Shown: positions 34,577 to 46,375 of the stretch, one piece after another
Layout: each line of letters opens with the position of its first letter
Numbering within the stretch: position 1 is the first letter of the stretch
Origin: Petrosia ficiformis
Lineage: Eukaryota > Porifera > Demospongiae > Haplosclerida > Petrosiidae
NCBI GenBank assembly: GCA_947044365.1
Contig: OX345636.1
Location: forward strand, 50,834,746-50,898,745
DNA length: 64,000 nucleotides
Direction of reading: 5' to 3'
Made by a program: the position numbers and the translations under genes
Notes under the pieces: generated by a model
The model's input: the letters and a program-made list of their open reading frames with translations, nothing else
The model's database searches: none
Told to the model about the DNA's origin: nothing

Positions 34577-34742
34577 TTATAATTATATATATATAGCAAT
34601 ATATAAACTATAGAAGAAGTATTTCAGAAATTGACAGAACTAATAAAAGATACAGATTTTAAGCCCTTTCTTAAAAGAGGATAGAGAATTGAATTGAGTC
34701 TGGCAATCGATTCCAAATGAGTGCACCACTTATAAAAAAAAT
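34530..34742 (-). mobile_element. LINE reverse-transcriptase tail fragment
   Basis: On the minus strand from about 34737 the sequence reads GALIWNRLPDSIQ and, after a frameshift, SSFKKGLK. The pattern (G..LWN.LPD.I...SF.K.LK) is the known C-terminal end of non-LTR retrotransposon polymerases in animals. It runs into an AT tract (34540-34575) like a retrotransposon tail. The fragment is short and broken. Confidence 0.55.
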
Positions 34743-35842
34743 GACTGAAATTTTTATTTTATTCATCTGTAGTTGATATGTTATTAAATTTCTTATTACT
34801 GTGTAGGATTTGTACAATCACGAATATATATTTGTATATAGGGAAGTACAGAGTAAAATATCACTATAATTAGTATTTAGTAGACATGATTATATTTATT
34901 CTGAAATACATGATTCTTTTTAAATCATTGGCATCCTAATTTTATTTGCAGTGAAAAGAAAGACAAATAATTACAGTTCATTTGAACTAATGTTATGTAC
35001 AATAGATTACAATTTTATAATTATTTATTTGTTTATTTATCTATTGCATACAGTTATAACACATAAAGCATAAGAATCTATATACTTATAGAGTCAACAT
35101 AATTACTCAATTTCCCTAAAGTACAAATAATAAAGCAACTAACTGAGCGTAAGATTGAAAATCTGCAGAGTCTTAAAATGATTGTTTTCATTAGCAATAA
35201 GTAATTAATCAGTAAGTTAAATGCTAGTTCTATTGCTAAAAACATTTACAAAAAAATGATCGATCAGGAAATACTTACAATTGCATTTTTTTTAATTATA
35301 AGAATAATATTATGATATTGGATCCTTATGAGTGCTCTTGGGGATTGTCCAGAAGCTCTGACTCACGCTGTATATGTTTTGAGACTTCTGTATAGCATGA
35401 GTGCTGACAGTACTTAATAACTGGTTAATATTACCAGCAGTGTAGAAAAAGAATGAAGCATCTTTTGATCATAAAACCATGTCAAATACACTAAATACCC
35501 TCATACCTTTTTGTGTATTATGTTTATAAATAATTATTGTTTGTTTCACACATGTGTAATATTACTTTGCCACATAGGTGAGGGTCCTATCCTGACGGTG
35601 TTCGTTTTATTCAGCCAGCACCATGTTTCCATTATGGCACCTTTAATGTGGCTTCAGCCTCCAACACTCCTCCACCCACTTTATAAAGTAGAGGCTGAGC
35701 CTCTCGACTTTTGAAACTATGGACATTGTACTGTTATTGTGTAAGAATGAATTGGAGTCTCTCTGAGGAAAATTGGGAGCATTACTGTTGTTAGTTTAAT
35801 TGGTTTTGTTATAGTAATCCATCCAGTGCTGGCACCTTTGAT

Positions 35843-35845
<3 letters not shown>
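34743..35845. other. Spacer without recognisable gene
   Basis: AT-rich sequence, partly the family spacer type (TTCATCTGTAG near 34760). A less AT-rich piece at 35560-35720 has a short ORF without recognisable features. Confidence 0.5.
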
Positions 35846-35904
<59 letters not shown>

Positions 35905-35940
35905 ATATATATATTATATATTATAATAAATTTATATATA
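35846..35940. repeat. AT microsatellite
   Basis: Interrupted AT repeat at the left edge of the second duplicated segment. Confidence 0.9.
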
Positions 35941-36695
35941 TGTTCATTCAACCTCTATTGATTTTCAGTCATCTATGTATGTATTCAGAGGGTTTTGAAT
36001 TTTAAGTATACACAGTGGTTAAATAAATTAATGATGCGTGCGATACCAGACTCTATGCAAAGGGGGCGGGTACCGAGGCTAGTCGTCTAGTCTATGTTTG
36101 CGGATGTTTACCGGATATGGTTACGTACGTATCCGCTACTCAATGGGTACAAGACTAACTAACGAGTGCAGCCCTCGAAGTATAGGAGGGGCTACACTTG
36201 CCAGACTAGCTATATATCTGTATGTTGTACAGTATTGTGTATGACAAGATATATAGAAAAAATAGTGCAGTAATCATGGTTGACTTTATCATTGCATGCC
36301 TGAAACACAACACCTACTACTATGTGCAATGCATACATGCGTAAGTGGCCACAAACATAAATTATAATGAGCAATGTAGAAAAGTGAATTATGGCTTTAG
36401 TTATATCAATGTGGTTATTTTAAAACACAATGCCTCCTGTAGTTACACAGTTGTTATGGTTATGACCCCAAACAGGGATCAAATAACACAAATTATTTAT
36501 ATCCCTCATGCTTAGGATATTATCCAGTTTAAAACCTTCTGTCCTTGGCCTGGTGCTATGTGCCCTTGGGCCTCACACTTGAGATATAACTACTTAATTT
36601 TGTATTATGAATTAATTCAAAACTAGCACCATCACTTTAATTTGAAATTAATGAAAGAGGGCATTCTAATATGAGATTACTTCCTGCATGAGTAA

Positions 36696-36803
36696 GACTG
36701 CACAGGATATACATGATTCACCTTTAAACTTTGTCCGGTGGATGGTTTTTAAACCATCCACCAGACAAAGTTTAGAGGTGAATTATGTATATCCTGTGCA
36801 GTC
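36696..36803. repeat. Near-perfect promoter hairpin upstream of gene A2
   Basis: 108 bases running from GACTGCACAGG to CCTGTGCAGTC with centre GGATGGTTTTTAAACCATCC. Partner of 9615-9730, with slightly shorter arms and one mismatch cluster. Confidence 0.85.
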
Positions 36804-36837
36804 TTCCCTAATGCAGTTAATTTCCTGCATTGCCAGA

Positions 36838-36865
36838 ATAGGGCTTCTGTTCAATAGTATAAATA
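36838..36865 (+). promoter_or_regulatory. Type A promoter TATA box
   Basis: AGGGCTTCTGTTCAATAG then TATAAATA at 36858-36865. Confidence 0.6.
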
Positions 36866-36969
36866 TGACACACAATTCTAAATTCAATTCATAAAATCAA
36901 GTACTAAATTTTGTGTTAACTATAATAGATATTAAATCAAGGCAAGTATAATATACAAAGTCAGAAAGG

Positions 36970-37939
36970 ATGACTTCTACAGAGTTTGGTAGGTTAATAA
37001 AGAATATTCCTTTAATACTTTATTTACTAGCTGTCCTTTCCTATCCAGGTGATAAAACAATCGACGTTATTCCTGATGGTTCCGATCTAACTGTAGCACC
37101 TGAGCTTGTGAACTTTGTTCATTGTCAAGGAACTGGATATTATTTGACCTACTTACCATTTGTAGGATTAACATCACAAGGGAGTAAAACTAGTGGATGT
37201 AAGCTATATGCATATATGATAATATTATAAATATATATATAATATGATGTGCTCTAGATGTATTATACAGTTTTGTTATAATTATTATTCTTTACAGATA
37301 ATCTGGAAGTTATTGATCACAGCAATGGCACTGGCACTCATTTATTACGCAGAGTATTTTTACCCTATGAAGAATTGTTTGCAATAGAAACGAACGATAC
37401 AATCAATGTGTCATTGGTAAGGGATTTACATATATGTATTATATATCATTATATAATTATGTACATACGCATATATAATAATTATATATATATAGATATA
37501 CATATGTATATATTTATATTTATATAATTATGTTTAATATAATATATAGTTGTCTAAACGTCATGGTATGTTAATCATGTTTATTAGATCAGTATTATAT
37601 TTATATACTTGAAATTAATTGCAGGAATCACAAGGAAATGGAGTATCATTTCATAGAGAGAAAACTACCTCAAGCTCCCAACACAATGTCCTCCTCGCCA
37701 CAATCCATAATGGAGATAAATATTATCTTTTGGCATCTTCTAATCAAACTGTATCATTTGTGGATGAGGCATACAAGACAGCAAAAGAACAAAATCAACA
37801 AAGCAATCCTCAAGCATGGAAAGAGCTACTCTTTAACATTATTAGTGTTGATAAGAGTACTGTTAATACTCCATTCCTACTATCAAGTGCATCAAATACT
37901 TTTAAAGCTACTTCACCTATAGCTTTGTCAAAATTGTAG
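36970..37939 (+). CDS. Tandem family protein, type A, copy 2 (200 aa)
   Basis: Exons 36970-36988, 37049-37198, 37298-37416 and 37625-37939. The upstream ATG used in A1 and A3 is changed to AAG here, so the protein starts at the second ATG (MTSTEFGDK). The first intron is 60 bases, a multiple of three and without stops. If it is retained, 20 residues including NIPLILYLLAVLSYPG are added, which would look like a signal peptide or membrane anchor. In A1 and A3 retention gives a stop. The rest follows the family: FVHCQGTGYYLTYLPF, SNGTGTH, LLATIHNGDKYYLLAS, C-terminal SPIALSKL. Function unknown. Confidence 0.85.
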
Positions 37940-38740
37940 AAATAATTATTGTGAGAATGTTGCAAAACTATATATATATTGATAGAATATATAAAATAAT
38001 ATTTATACTGTTATATTGTTACAGGTATCTAATTAGCAATTTATTCTATTTATTATAATATTCCCTTATTTCTGCTATATTTACAACAAAAATGTTTGAA
38101 AACAAAAGTTATATATACAAGCAAATAAAGATAAACTTTCAAAGCGTTCGCCTTGCTGTCTTCCTGCTGCATAGATTTTACATAAATGTTTTACTTAGCG
38201 AATGCAAGAATACTGAGCTTTACAAATGTGAGAGTTACATTTCAGTAATTTAATAATTATTAGTACTCTCTGCCCACAAATGTTTTTCATAATTATGCAC
38301 CAAAAAAACGTACCAGGGCATGCGCTCGCCTATGCTAACACGTTATTTATTAATTAAGGAAAATGAATTATAACCACGACCAGTTACTTGTTGTTTCGAT
38401 GCGGATATGAACCGGATATAGATACGTTAATCCACTACTCAATATACACAACAGCAGAAGCCCCATGAAAAAACCAAAGTTCTTCCATGGGCTCCCGACA
38501 GCAGATATTATTTCACAGCGTTTCCGCTTTCTGCTGGTAGTTTTATGGGCTCCTGGTAATATAATTTAATTTCTAGCTATAATATTTTATCAAAAATGTG
38601 TTGTACAGTATAAAAATTATAGAAGCAAATTTATAATAATTATGATACCAGCGATTTGGCAAAGGCCTTTACACAGGCTTAATGTACAAACACCATAAAC
38701 TCATTTGGTGCAGTGCTTAATTAAGCACTACCACTTTTTA
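37940..38740 (+). other. Type A 3' flank with hairpin
   Basis: Partner of 20369-21236, including the partly conserved AGAAGCCCCATGAAAA hairpin at 38452-38500. No gene is seen. Confidence 0.65.
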
Positions 38741-38744
38741 TTTT

Positions 38745-39590
38745 TTTTGCAGAACTGCACGCAGTATGTTATATCTTATTAAAGTTTTGAAAATATGAAT
38801 TTTATGATTCATTTACAAAAACAAATTAAAACAGACTTTTTATAGTAGCACTAGCTGACTACATGTTTACAATTTACAATAGATATAATATGTACAATAT
38901 AGTCTCTATATTATATATTTGCAATAGATACGATGATTGATGCTAAAACTGGCTATACATGTACAACAACACAATGACTCATTGTTCTATATATCTCAGA
39001 CTGTTTGTTATCAATTGTAACACAGTAGGACAAATATACTATTGAAGTGAACGAAATAATATTAATTTCAATGAACAGACGTTGTATTTAGCGAGTTGTA
39101 ATTATTAGCTCTGTAATGGTATTCATACTTGTTGAAGTTACTATTATTTGAATAAAGATAATAAATAAAAACATTTTTTAAAAATGAAAGAGTATAATAG
39201 AGATATAATTATATCAAAACTGAAAAAGCACACGAACAAGATTGAGATGGTACCTTAGCAACAAAATTAAGCATAACTTCCACATAACAATCTGTTGATT
39301 CACTTTACACACAAATACCAGTCAATGAACAATTATATATTACTTGAGTAACGTGGGAAATTAAGAAAAACAGGTGGGCTGACAAGGTTGTTATTTATAA
39401 TTAAGATAATAATTATTATTGTGTCGTTATGATGGCAAACATCAAAGAAACTGCTAGTGCTACAAATCAGATAAAACGCAGCAGTTTTAGTTATATCATG
39501 ATGATTTTAGTTATATCCTTTTAATGAATTTTAAACTAGATATAGTGTATATAGCTAATTAATGTCCTTGATATCATATCATGTATTATG
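38745..39590 (+). repeat. A2-A3 spacer, inverted partner of 19440-20340
   Basis: Reverse-complement match to the block interrupted by the transposon; it gives the likely pre-insertion arrangement. No gene is seen. Confidence 0.75.
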
Positions 39591-39757
39591 AAACCATTAC
39601 TTTAAATTTAAATTAATGAAAGAGGACATCCTACTATGAGATTCTTTCCTGCATGGGTATGACTGCACAGGATATACATGATTCATGATTAAACTTTGTC
39701 CGGTTGGTGTTAAATAAAGGCTTGGGAATATCCCGTTAATTTCCTGCATTGCCAGAA

Positions 39758-39784
39758 TAGGGCTTCTGTTCAGTAGTATAAATA
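39758..39784 (+). promoter_or_regulatory. Type A promoter TATA box
   Basis: AGGGCTTCTGTTCAGTAG then TATAAATA at 39777-39784. Only one arm of the hairpin found upstream of A1 and A2 is present (about 39660-39700). Confidence 0.6.
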
Positions 39785-39874
39785 TGACACACAAATCTAA
39801 ATGAATTCATAAAATCAAGTACTAAATTCTGTATTAACTATATAGATACTAAATCAAGGCAAGTATAATTTACT

Positions 39875-40847
39875 ATGTCAGAAAGGATGACTTCTACAAA
39901 GTTTGGTAAGTTAATGAATATTTCTTTTAATACTTTATTTACTAGCTGTCCTTTCCTATCCAGGTGATAAAAGAATTGACATTATTCCTGATGGTTCCAA
40001 TCTATCTGTAGCACCTGAGCTTGTGAACTTTGTTCATTGTCAAGGAACTGGATATTATTTGACCTACTTACCATTTGTAGGATTAACATCACAAGGGAGT
40101 AAAACTAGTGGATGTAAGCTATAGCTATGCATATATGATAATATTATAAATATAATTTTTATATATAATATGATGTGCTCTAGATGTATTATACAGTTTT
40201 GTTATAATTATTATTCTTTACAGATAATCTGGAAGTTATTGATCACAGCAATGGCACTGGCACTCATTTATTACGCAGAGTATTTTTACCCTATGAAGAA
40301 TTGTTTGCAATAGAAACGAACAATACAATCAATGTGTCATTGGTAAGGGATTTACATATATGTATTAAATATCATTATATATGTATATACGAATATATAA
40401 TTGTATATAACTATATAGGTATATATATATGTTTATATGCATAATATAATATATAGTTCTCTAAACGTCATAGTATGTTAATCATGTTTATTAGATCAGT
40501 ATTATAATTACAAACTTTGAAATTAATTGCAGGAATCACAAGGAAATGGAGTATCATTTCATAGAGAGAAAACTACCTCAAGCTCCCAACACAATGTCCT
40601 CCTCGCCACAATCCATAATGGAGATAAATATTATCTTTTGGCATCTTCTAATCAAACTGTATCATTTGTGGATGAGGCATACAAGACAGCAAAAGAACAA
40701 AACCAACAAAGCAATCCTCAAGCATGGAAAGAGCTATTGTTTAATATTATTAGTGTTGATGAGAGTACTGTTAATACTCCATTCCTACTATCAAGTGCAT
40801 CAAATGCTGTTAAAGCTACTTCACCTATAGCTTTGTCAAAATTGTAG
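39875..40847 (+). CDS. Tandem family protein, type A, copy 3 (204 aa)
   Basis: Exons 39875-39905, 39964-40113, 40224-40342 and 40533-40847; the first intron is 58 bases. The start is MSERMTSTKF as in A1. It shows GDKRIDIIPDGS, FVHCQGTGYYLTYLPF, SNGTGTHLLRR, LLATIHNGDKYYLLAS, SVDESTVNTPF and the end SPIALSKL. It is the last member of the cluster on the right. The DES of the last exon is type B-like, another sign of exchange. Function unknown. Confidence 0.85.
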
Positions 40848-41676
40848 AAATACTTATTGTGAGAATGTTGCACTTAATTACAAAAACTATATAATATTAT
40901 ATATATATATATAATTATAATTATATTGATAAATATATACAATTATTATCGTTACAGGTATTAGCAAATTATTCTACTATTTATTATAATATTCCTGCTT
41001 TATTTGCAGCAATTTTTGAAATGTTTGTTTATTTGAATTCAATTTATGTATCTACAAAGAACTTTGACATATTAAAATTATTCTCAATTAAATGGAAAAA
41101 AATATGCTTTAAAGGAATGTATTATAGTCATCTATCGTGCAAAAAAGGTCATTAAAAGCGGAATATTTATCTCTTTCATTAAAATAGTGTATTGAGAGAA
41201 AGAATAAATTAAAGGCAAATATGACCCGGCATTCTTTATTCATAATTATTAATAATAACAGTTTACAAAGAAGTGCGATAATATCCCAACGACTGGCCGT
41301 GTCCATGTGCTGCTACCAATAAACGACTGAGAGAAACTCAAAGGTCCCCTATTTTGGTGCAATATATATATATATATATATATATAACCAGACTCTGATT
41401 TTGTGATTGCTGTTGTAATCCTAGATCGCGATGTATGTTCACCAAATGTCTACTTTGTATGAGGTATGTACGTGTACACGTGTTCACCATGTTTTAATGT
41501 GTGTAGGCAAATATTGTAGCAAGAATAGTGTATATTTACCTCTATAATTATAATTCAGGAGCACAACACTATGTATATAATTTTGATAGCTGTATAGCAG
41601 AGAGATGCATGTCTACTGTGACTTTAGGCCAAGCAAACTACTAGAATGTTAGTTTCTTGTCCCCGCCCACATCACT

Positions 41677-41991
41677 TTGGAACCAGCCTTCCAAATTTTC
41701 ATTATTTCCACGCGAATTGTGTTGATGTTGTCGATCGTGATGACGCTTGTTAGTTTAACTGTGCAGGGTAGCCACAGACGTTATATGCCTTGGACAGTGA
41801 CCAAAGTTTCATGTGGACAAACATTTAGTGGCCTATTTGAAGAGATATGTGCTGGAGGCCACCCTCGTTTGATTGTGGATGAAGAGTTGTCAAGATGCAC
41901 TCTGAATACTGTTTATGTTGGTCAAAGCAAAGATTCTCTTAGTGCTGTAAATCAACAGAGGACGTTTGCAAAGTGTTTGGGCAATATATAA
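41677..41991 (+). CDS. Small secreted protein candidate with insulin B-chain-like cysteine pattern (104 aa)
   Basis: The N-terminal 30 residues are a signal-peptide-like hydrophobic stretch (RIVLMLSIVMTLVSL), followed by a dibasic pair (HRRY). Residues 46-58, CGQTFSGLFEEIC, match the B-chain rule of the insulin/relaxin family: C-G, then hydrophobics at the places of insulin Leu11, Leu15 and Val18 (F50, F54, I57), and the second Cys twelve residues after the first. Two more Cys follow (C74, C100). No normal A chain (CC-x3-C-x8-C) is found in this frame. About 120 bases downstream another frame reads KRTSCYSAGYEGIPYC, which has Tyr codons one base away from Cys at two A-chain positions but wrong spacing to the last Cys. 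It may be a real gene with a missed exon, a decayed one, or chance. Confidence 0.35.
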   Translation: MEPAFQIFIISTRIVLMLSIVMTLVSLTVQGSHRRYMPWTVTKVSCGQTFSGLFEEICAGGHPRLIVDEELSRCTLNTVYVGQSKDSLSAVNQQRTFAKCLGNI

Positions 41992-42239
41992 AATATTCTG
42001 TAGTACTGAAAGTTACAGAATCTACAGAGTCCTCCTCACAAGTTCTCACAAATGCTTTTATTGTTTTAATTTCACAAATGGAGATAAGTGGGAAGAAGCT
42101 GCCATCCAAAAGGACAAGCTGTTATTCTGCTGGGTATGAAGGCATACCGTATTGCAGGAAATTATCGTGGACGCAAAATTCGTGTTATTCGAGGTTGAGG
42201 GCTGCTCCACAGATAATTTATACCCAAAATTAATTGAAA

Positions 42240-44730
42240 GGGGCGGGCCTGTTATTGATGAATTAACACAGTGTATACACGAGGTGAAGAATGGAGCGAT
42301 ATTTTAGACGTCTGTTTCCGGTAATGACACAAGAAATAGTGCCTCCTTGCCTAATGAACATACATGTAGAACACATCGTGCTTATTTTTTGGGGTACATG
42401 ACCGACTTTAATCATTCCAACAGCATAAATGTCTTGTTACCATGCTCTCTTTGACAGGACAACTGTTCCTGTAGAAATGGGGTCCAAACACTCTTATATA
42501 CGTGATGACCTCTTACACAACTATTAAAACTCACTGTAGCCATTTTGCAAATTGCTGTTATCAGTGGGTGTGGCCATAGTTACACTCATGCGCATGCAAA
42601 AACAAACGAAAATAAACCCCACGAAAACCTTCATTTTCCGTTTCCATGAAAATTTACACCCACGGTATGCATATATTGTGCTACTTCTATTCATCTAGTT
42701 ATAGACCTACCTGAGTCAACATATCCAATTTGTTCTTCATGCCATGAGGATAAACAGCCCATTAGTATGAGAAAGAGTTAACTATTTTGTTGAATTTTCT
42801 ACTTCCAACATATTTTCAAAAATATTTTAATTTTAAAATGAATAATGAATAATGAAGTGCCTGTCCGCTTCCGTTTAATGAGTGAGAAACTAACAATCTA
42901 GTTTGCTTGGTCTTAAGTGATTTCAGTAAGAATTTTCTGAAATGTATATTATTATTGATTATTATGTATTACATGTGTATATAACTATCCTTATTCAATT
43001 ATTATCAGTAACTTGCTGTGCTCTTAGATGTATATAATATATATTTTATATTATAGAAAACCTATAGTGTTGATCCTAACTCTAAATACTGCAAGTGTGT
43101 GTGGGATTTTTGGTGTGTACACTGACACTTGCTTTTACTACAACAATAGTTGGCTGGCCAAACAATAGAATCATGTTACAGGATGCCTTTTACGGCTTGA
43201 AGGATGTATGATGTATGTTTGTTTTGATAGAATCACAAGTAGTTTAATCAGCATGCCGACTACTGAGCAATTACCCTTTTCACTCCTATTATTACAAAGG
43301 ATAGAGTAGTCTCACACTAGACCCTTGCTATAGAATGGAGCAATAATTATAATGTTGTAACACAAATTGCATAATACTCTCCATAGGAATAATATTTCCC
43401 ACGTATTTCATTGACCAACAGATGTGGGAATTATTAATAACTAAACATGGATTGGGTTCTTCCCAACTATTAGTCCACATTTATATTAAACTGCTTTACG
43501 AAATTTATCAAATACATGTACCAGCTGGATAATAAACTATAGCAGAGACTTTCCAAATCCAGTAGTAAGAGATACGAGGATGTCTCTACCCTCAACAGCT
43601 TATTTTTGCTTTTTCTTTCACTATTTTGTATCCAAGGTGCAAGTGTGATTCAACTGAAATAATAAATTAAAAAAATAAAAAATAAGCTACCTACCATGAG
43701 TATATTTCTCTAGTATTTAGAAGTTTAGATCTCCAAACTAAAAAGGAAAAAACTCTGAAATTATAGTGTAGTGAAGTGTCACGTTTCCGTACTTAGTCTA
43801 TTGAGAACACAAACTAAATAGTTTGCACCAACTCCCATTGCAACTGTGTAGTGTATGCATGATAACTGAATATGTTATTTACATAAAGAGACGCCTCACC
43901 TGAATAAGTGTCTGACTTGTTTAAACACCAGGGTGAAAGCTAATGCAATGTTGATAACGTAATTAAGCGGCTGGGTGTGGCATCTGGCAACAATATTACA
44001 GAAATTATTTCATAGCTTGGTGAGAGAATAAACGCCTCCTATCCTATTTCATTTTAATGCTATGTGTGGAGGTCCAGAAGACAAGTAAATGTCCAGCCGT
44101 TTTTGCAAATATGGTATGTTATTTTTTTTCCCACTGTGTTATAAATTGATATTAATCTTGCTTGTTTCAGACCTCCTCTTTACAAAGCATGGGTCTGGTT
44201 TGTGAGACTAACTAAAGATTCTCCATGTGTTACCAACTACAAGTATAACTATAGCTAAAAGTCTTTTTAGTAAGGCGTTTCGACTTTTAGTTAACTAAAT
44301 TATAAATTGATTACAAGTCTACTGTTAATAACTACATCTCACTAAAATAGAAATTAGCCAATAATGAGCACTTTTAGTTAGTTTGCTAAAACTAAAACCC
44401 TTTTGGTAAGCCCCATATACTTTTAGTTAATTAAAGTATAGCTAAACTAAATGTTTGAGAACCAGGCATAATGTAATAACTATAACTAGAAGTAGTACTA
44501 AAACAACACTGTGTGTTCAGTATAACAAACATTTACTCTAACAGGCTTCTGGTTCACCTCATCCAATTTAGACAAGTGTGTTTTTTTTAATGTCTAACGT
44601 ACTACTCACTCATCCTAGTGATAATAATTAGTTTTAGATAGATATATTAAATGAGCTGAGGATATCCTTGGCTCCCAGCTATACTTGCTCAATTTTGTCA
44701 TTTTGTTCAACACAACTTTATCATGAGTAC
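42240..44730. other. Spacer without recognisable gene
   Basis: No ORF that I can support. 44250-44460 has short repeated AACTAAAAG / CTTTTAGTTA motifs in both orientations, possibly an old inverted-repeat element. Confidence 0.5.
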
Positions 44731-44955
44731 ATTCATATTCATCATGACCTCAGAAAAGTGTTCATAACTTAGAGTTTGGAATGACCAACAATCTTTTTCT
44801 TGCACCATTTTCATATAATTATATAATCCTTCCCATTCGATTTTGTGTGTCAAGCTGCAATCAATTGCTTCATTATTGGGTTATAGTATAATCATGTATT
44901 AACCTTATGATATTAAATATACAGTGTCCTAATTTTGAGGTCATCGTGAATGTGA
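44731..44955. mobile_element. MITE with TGACCTCA ends
   Basis: Starts ATTCATCATGACCTCA and ends TGAGGTCATCGTGAATGTG, an inverted pair; the body has GTTCATAACTT and CATGTATTAACCTTATGA. A copy in reverse orientation is at 53858-54060 and a partial one near 51600-51690. Confidence 0.65.
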
Positions 44956-45183
44956 ACAGGCTACAGTAATTATGGTGTAGCTTAAATGTTTGATGAAGTT
45001 GTTTACAAGTAAGCGACTAATATCTTATGATGTGTAATAAGTATAATTTAGAGGATGTATGGGATTTGGAGGATGTAATGTTATATTTATATTGTCATAT
45101 GGTACATGTATGTTAAGTGTATATATCGGCATTGTTAGGTATATACGTTCTCACTCAAGCTTGAAAATATTGTGGTATTATAC

Positions 45184-45536
45184 CAGGGCTGCAACGAATA
45201 GTAGTTTTATTTGAATGAATATCAGGATATTCACTTGCTTTTAGAGAAATTTTGTCACAACTCGATTCTACTGCGATATTAAATATTAGCTCACCATTTT
45301 GCTGTTAACAGTTGCTATAGATGTTTATAACAACAGCCAAAGTTGTTTAAACTATCCACTACAGGTGTAGAAAGCCGATAACATGGAGCAAGAAACTTCT
45401 CTACATTTGCCATTTTATTGCAATTATAATTTCACGTGTTCAATTTCTGCTCACGCACAAACATTAAACGAATATCTAAAATATATTCGAATACCAAAAT
45501 AACGAGCGAATATCCGAACAGAGCGAATATTCCCTA
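45184..45536. mobile_element. Non-autonomous hAT-like element (353 bp)
   Basis: Starts CAGGGCTGCAACGAATA and ends GAATATTCCCTA; 8-bp direct repeats TATTATAC flank it at 45176-45183 and 45537-45544. The CAGGG/CCCTA ends and the 8-bp target duplication are typical of hAT transposons. The interior has GAATAT-type subterminal repeats and no ORF. Confidence 0.7.
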
Positions 45537-45544
45537 TATTATAC

Positions 45545-46375
45545 TCCATATAGTTTGTTAGAATAATGTAGCTACAATACTATCCTTACATGAAGTAACA
45601 ATCAGATTTATACAGTATCCCTCGATAAAAGGATCCCGTAAAGTAAATATAGTATACCCATAGTATGCTTGTTACATTGCTCTGTTCCATACTAAATTTC
45701 TATGTGACTAGTTTGTTGTGCTATGTGTATATCAGTATGATATTACTGGTAAATTAATTGTTACCCCTTACATGGCTAATGTTGCAAATATGCAACATTT
45801 TAAAAATTCATTGATTATATCAAGAATGTTGCAGATTTGGAACCAAGATACCCAAATACAAATATTTGATAAAATCACACACTGTGAAGACGATTTAGTT
45901 TAAAGCAGTGGAAAAATCGAGTTACAGGCCAAAAAAAATGATAAAGACACTAAGTATGGGTGTCACCACTGACTACTAGACTTTTTAACACTGCCTTGCT
46001 GCTTTCCTGCAGTGAACGAAGCAGATTTTTGGCTTTGGTATTCACTTGTCCAGGACTGCCATAAAATGTCCAAGTTGTACTGATGGTACACAAAAACAAC
46101 TAAGGACACTCCAGGAATAATCCAAATACCACTACTGTACCATGTCCTAGTTGTCCAGGGATATGTATCCAGGACAACCCAAGAATATTCCAAATGTCCT
46201 AGTCTGTGGAGATCTCTGTGGTGACTGTTTTGGTGACATGCATAGAGTCTTGTAAGCTTCAGGCTGAGATGACACAAGCATTTATTGGCTGAGACTGGTG
46301 AGGTTCTGTAACAAAATATACATATATGTAACTTCTAATTATTCACTTAGTATAGCCTATGTCGTATTCGTTACA
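45545..46375. other. Spacer with CCAGGA repeat cluster
   Basis: Short ORFs only. 46045-46210 has repeated TCCAGG and ATTCCAAAT motifs that produce a Trp-rich minus-strand ORF. No gene is supported. Confidence 0.45.

Larger units (their letters stand above)
35985..37940 (+). repeat. Second duplicated segment (partner of 8100-10930)
   Basis: GGTACCGAGGCTAGTCG, the deleted MITE at 36230-36370, the hairpin, the promoter and gene A2 match 8160-10930 in order; the 0.8-kb element at 8240-9060 is absent here. Confidence 0.85.

Noticed and set aside
45963..46277. 104-aa Trp-rich ORF on the minus strand
   Set aside because: It comes from repeated TCCAGG/ATTCCAAAT motifs and shows no domain or splice context.
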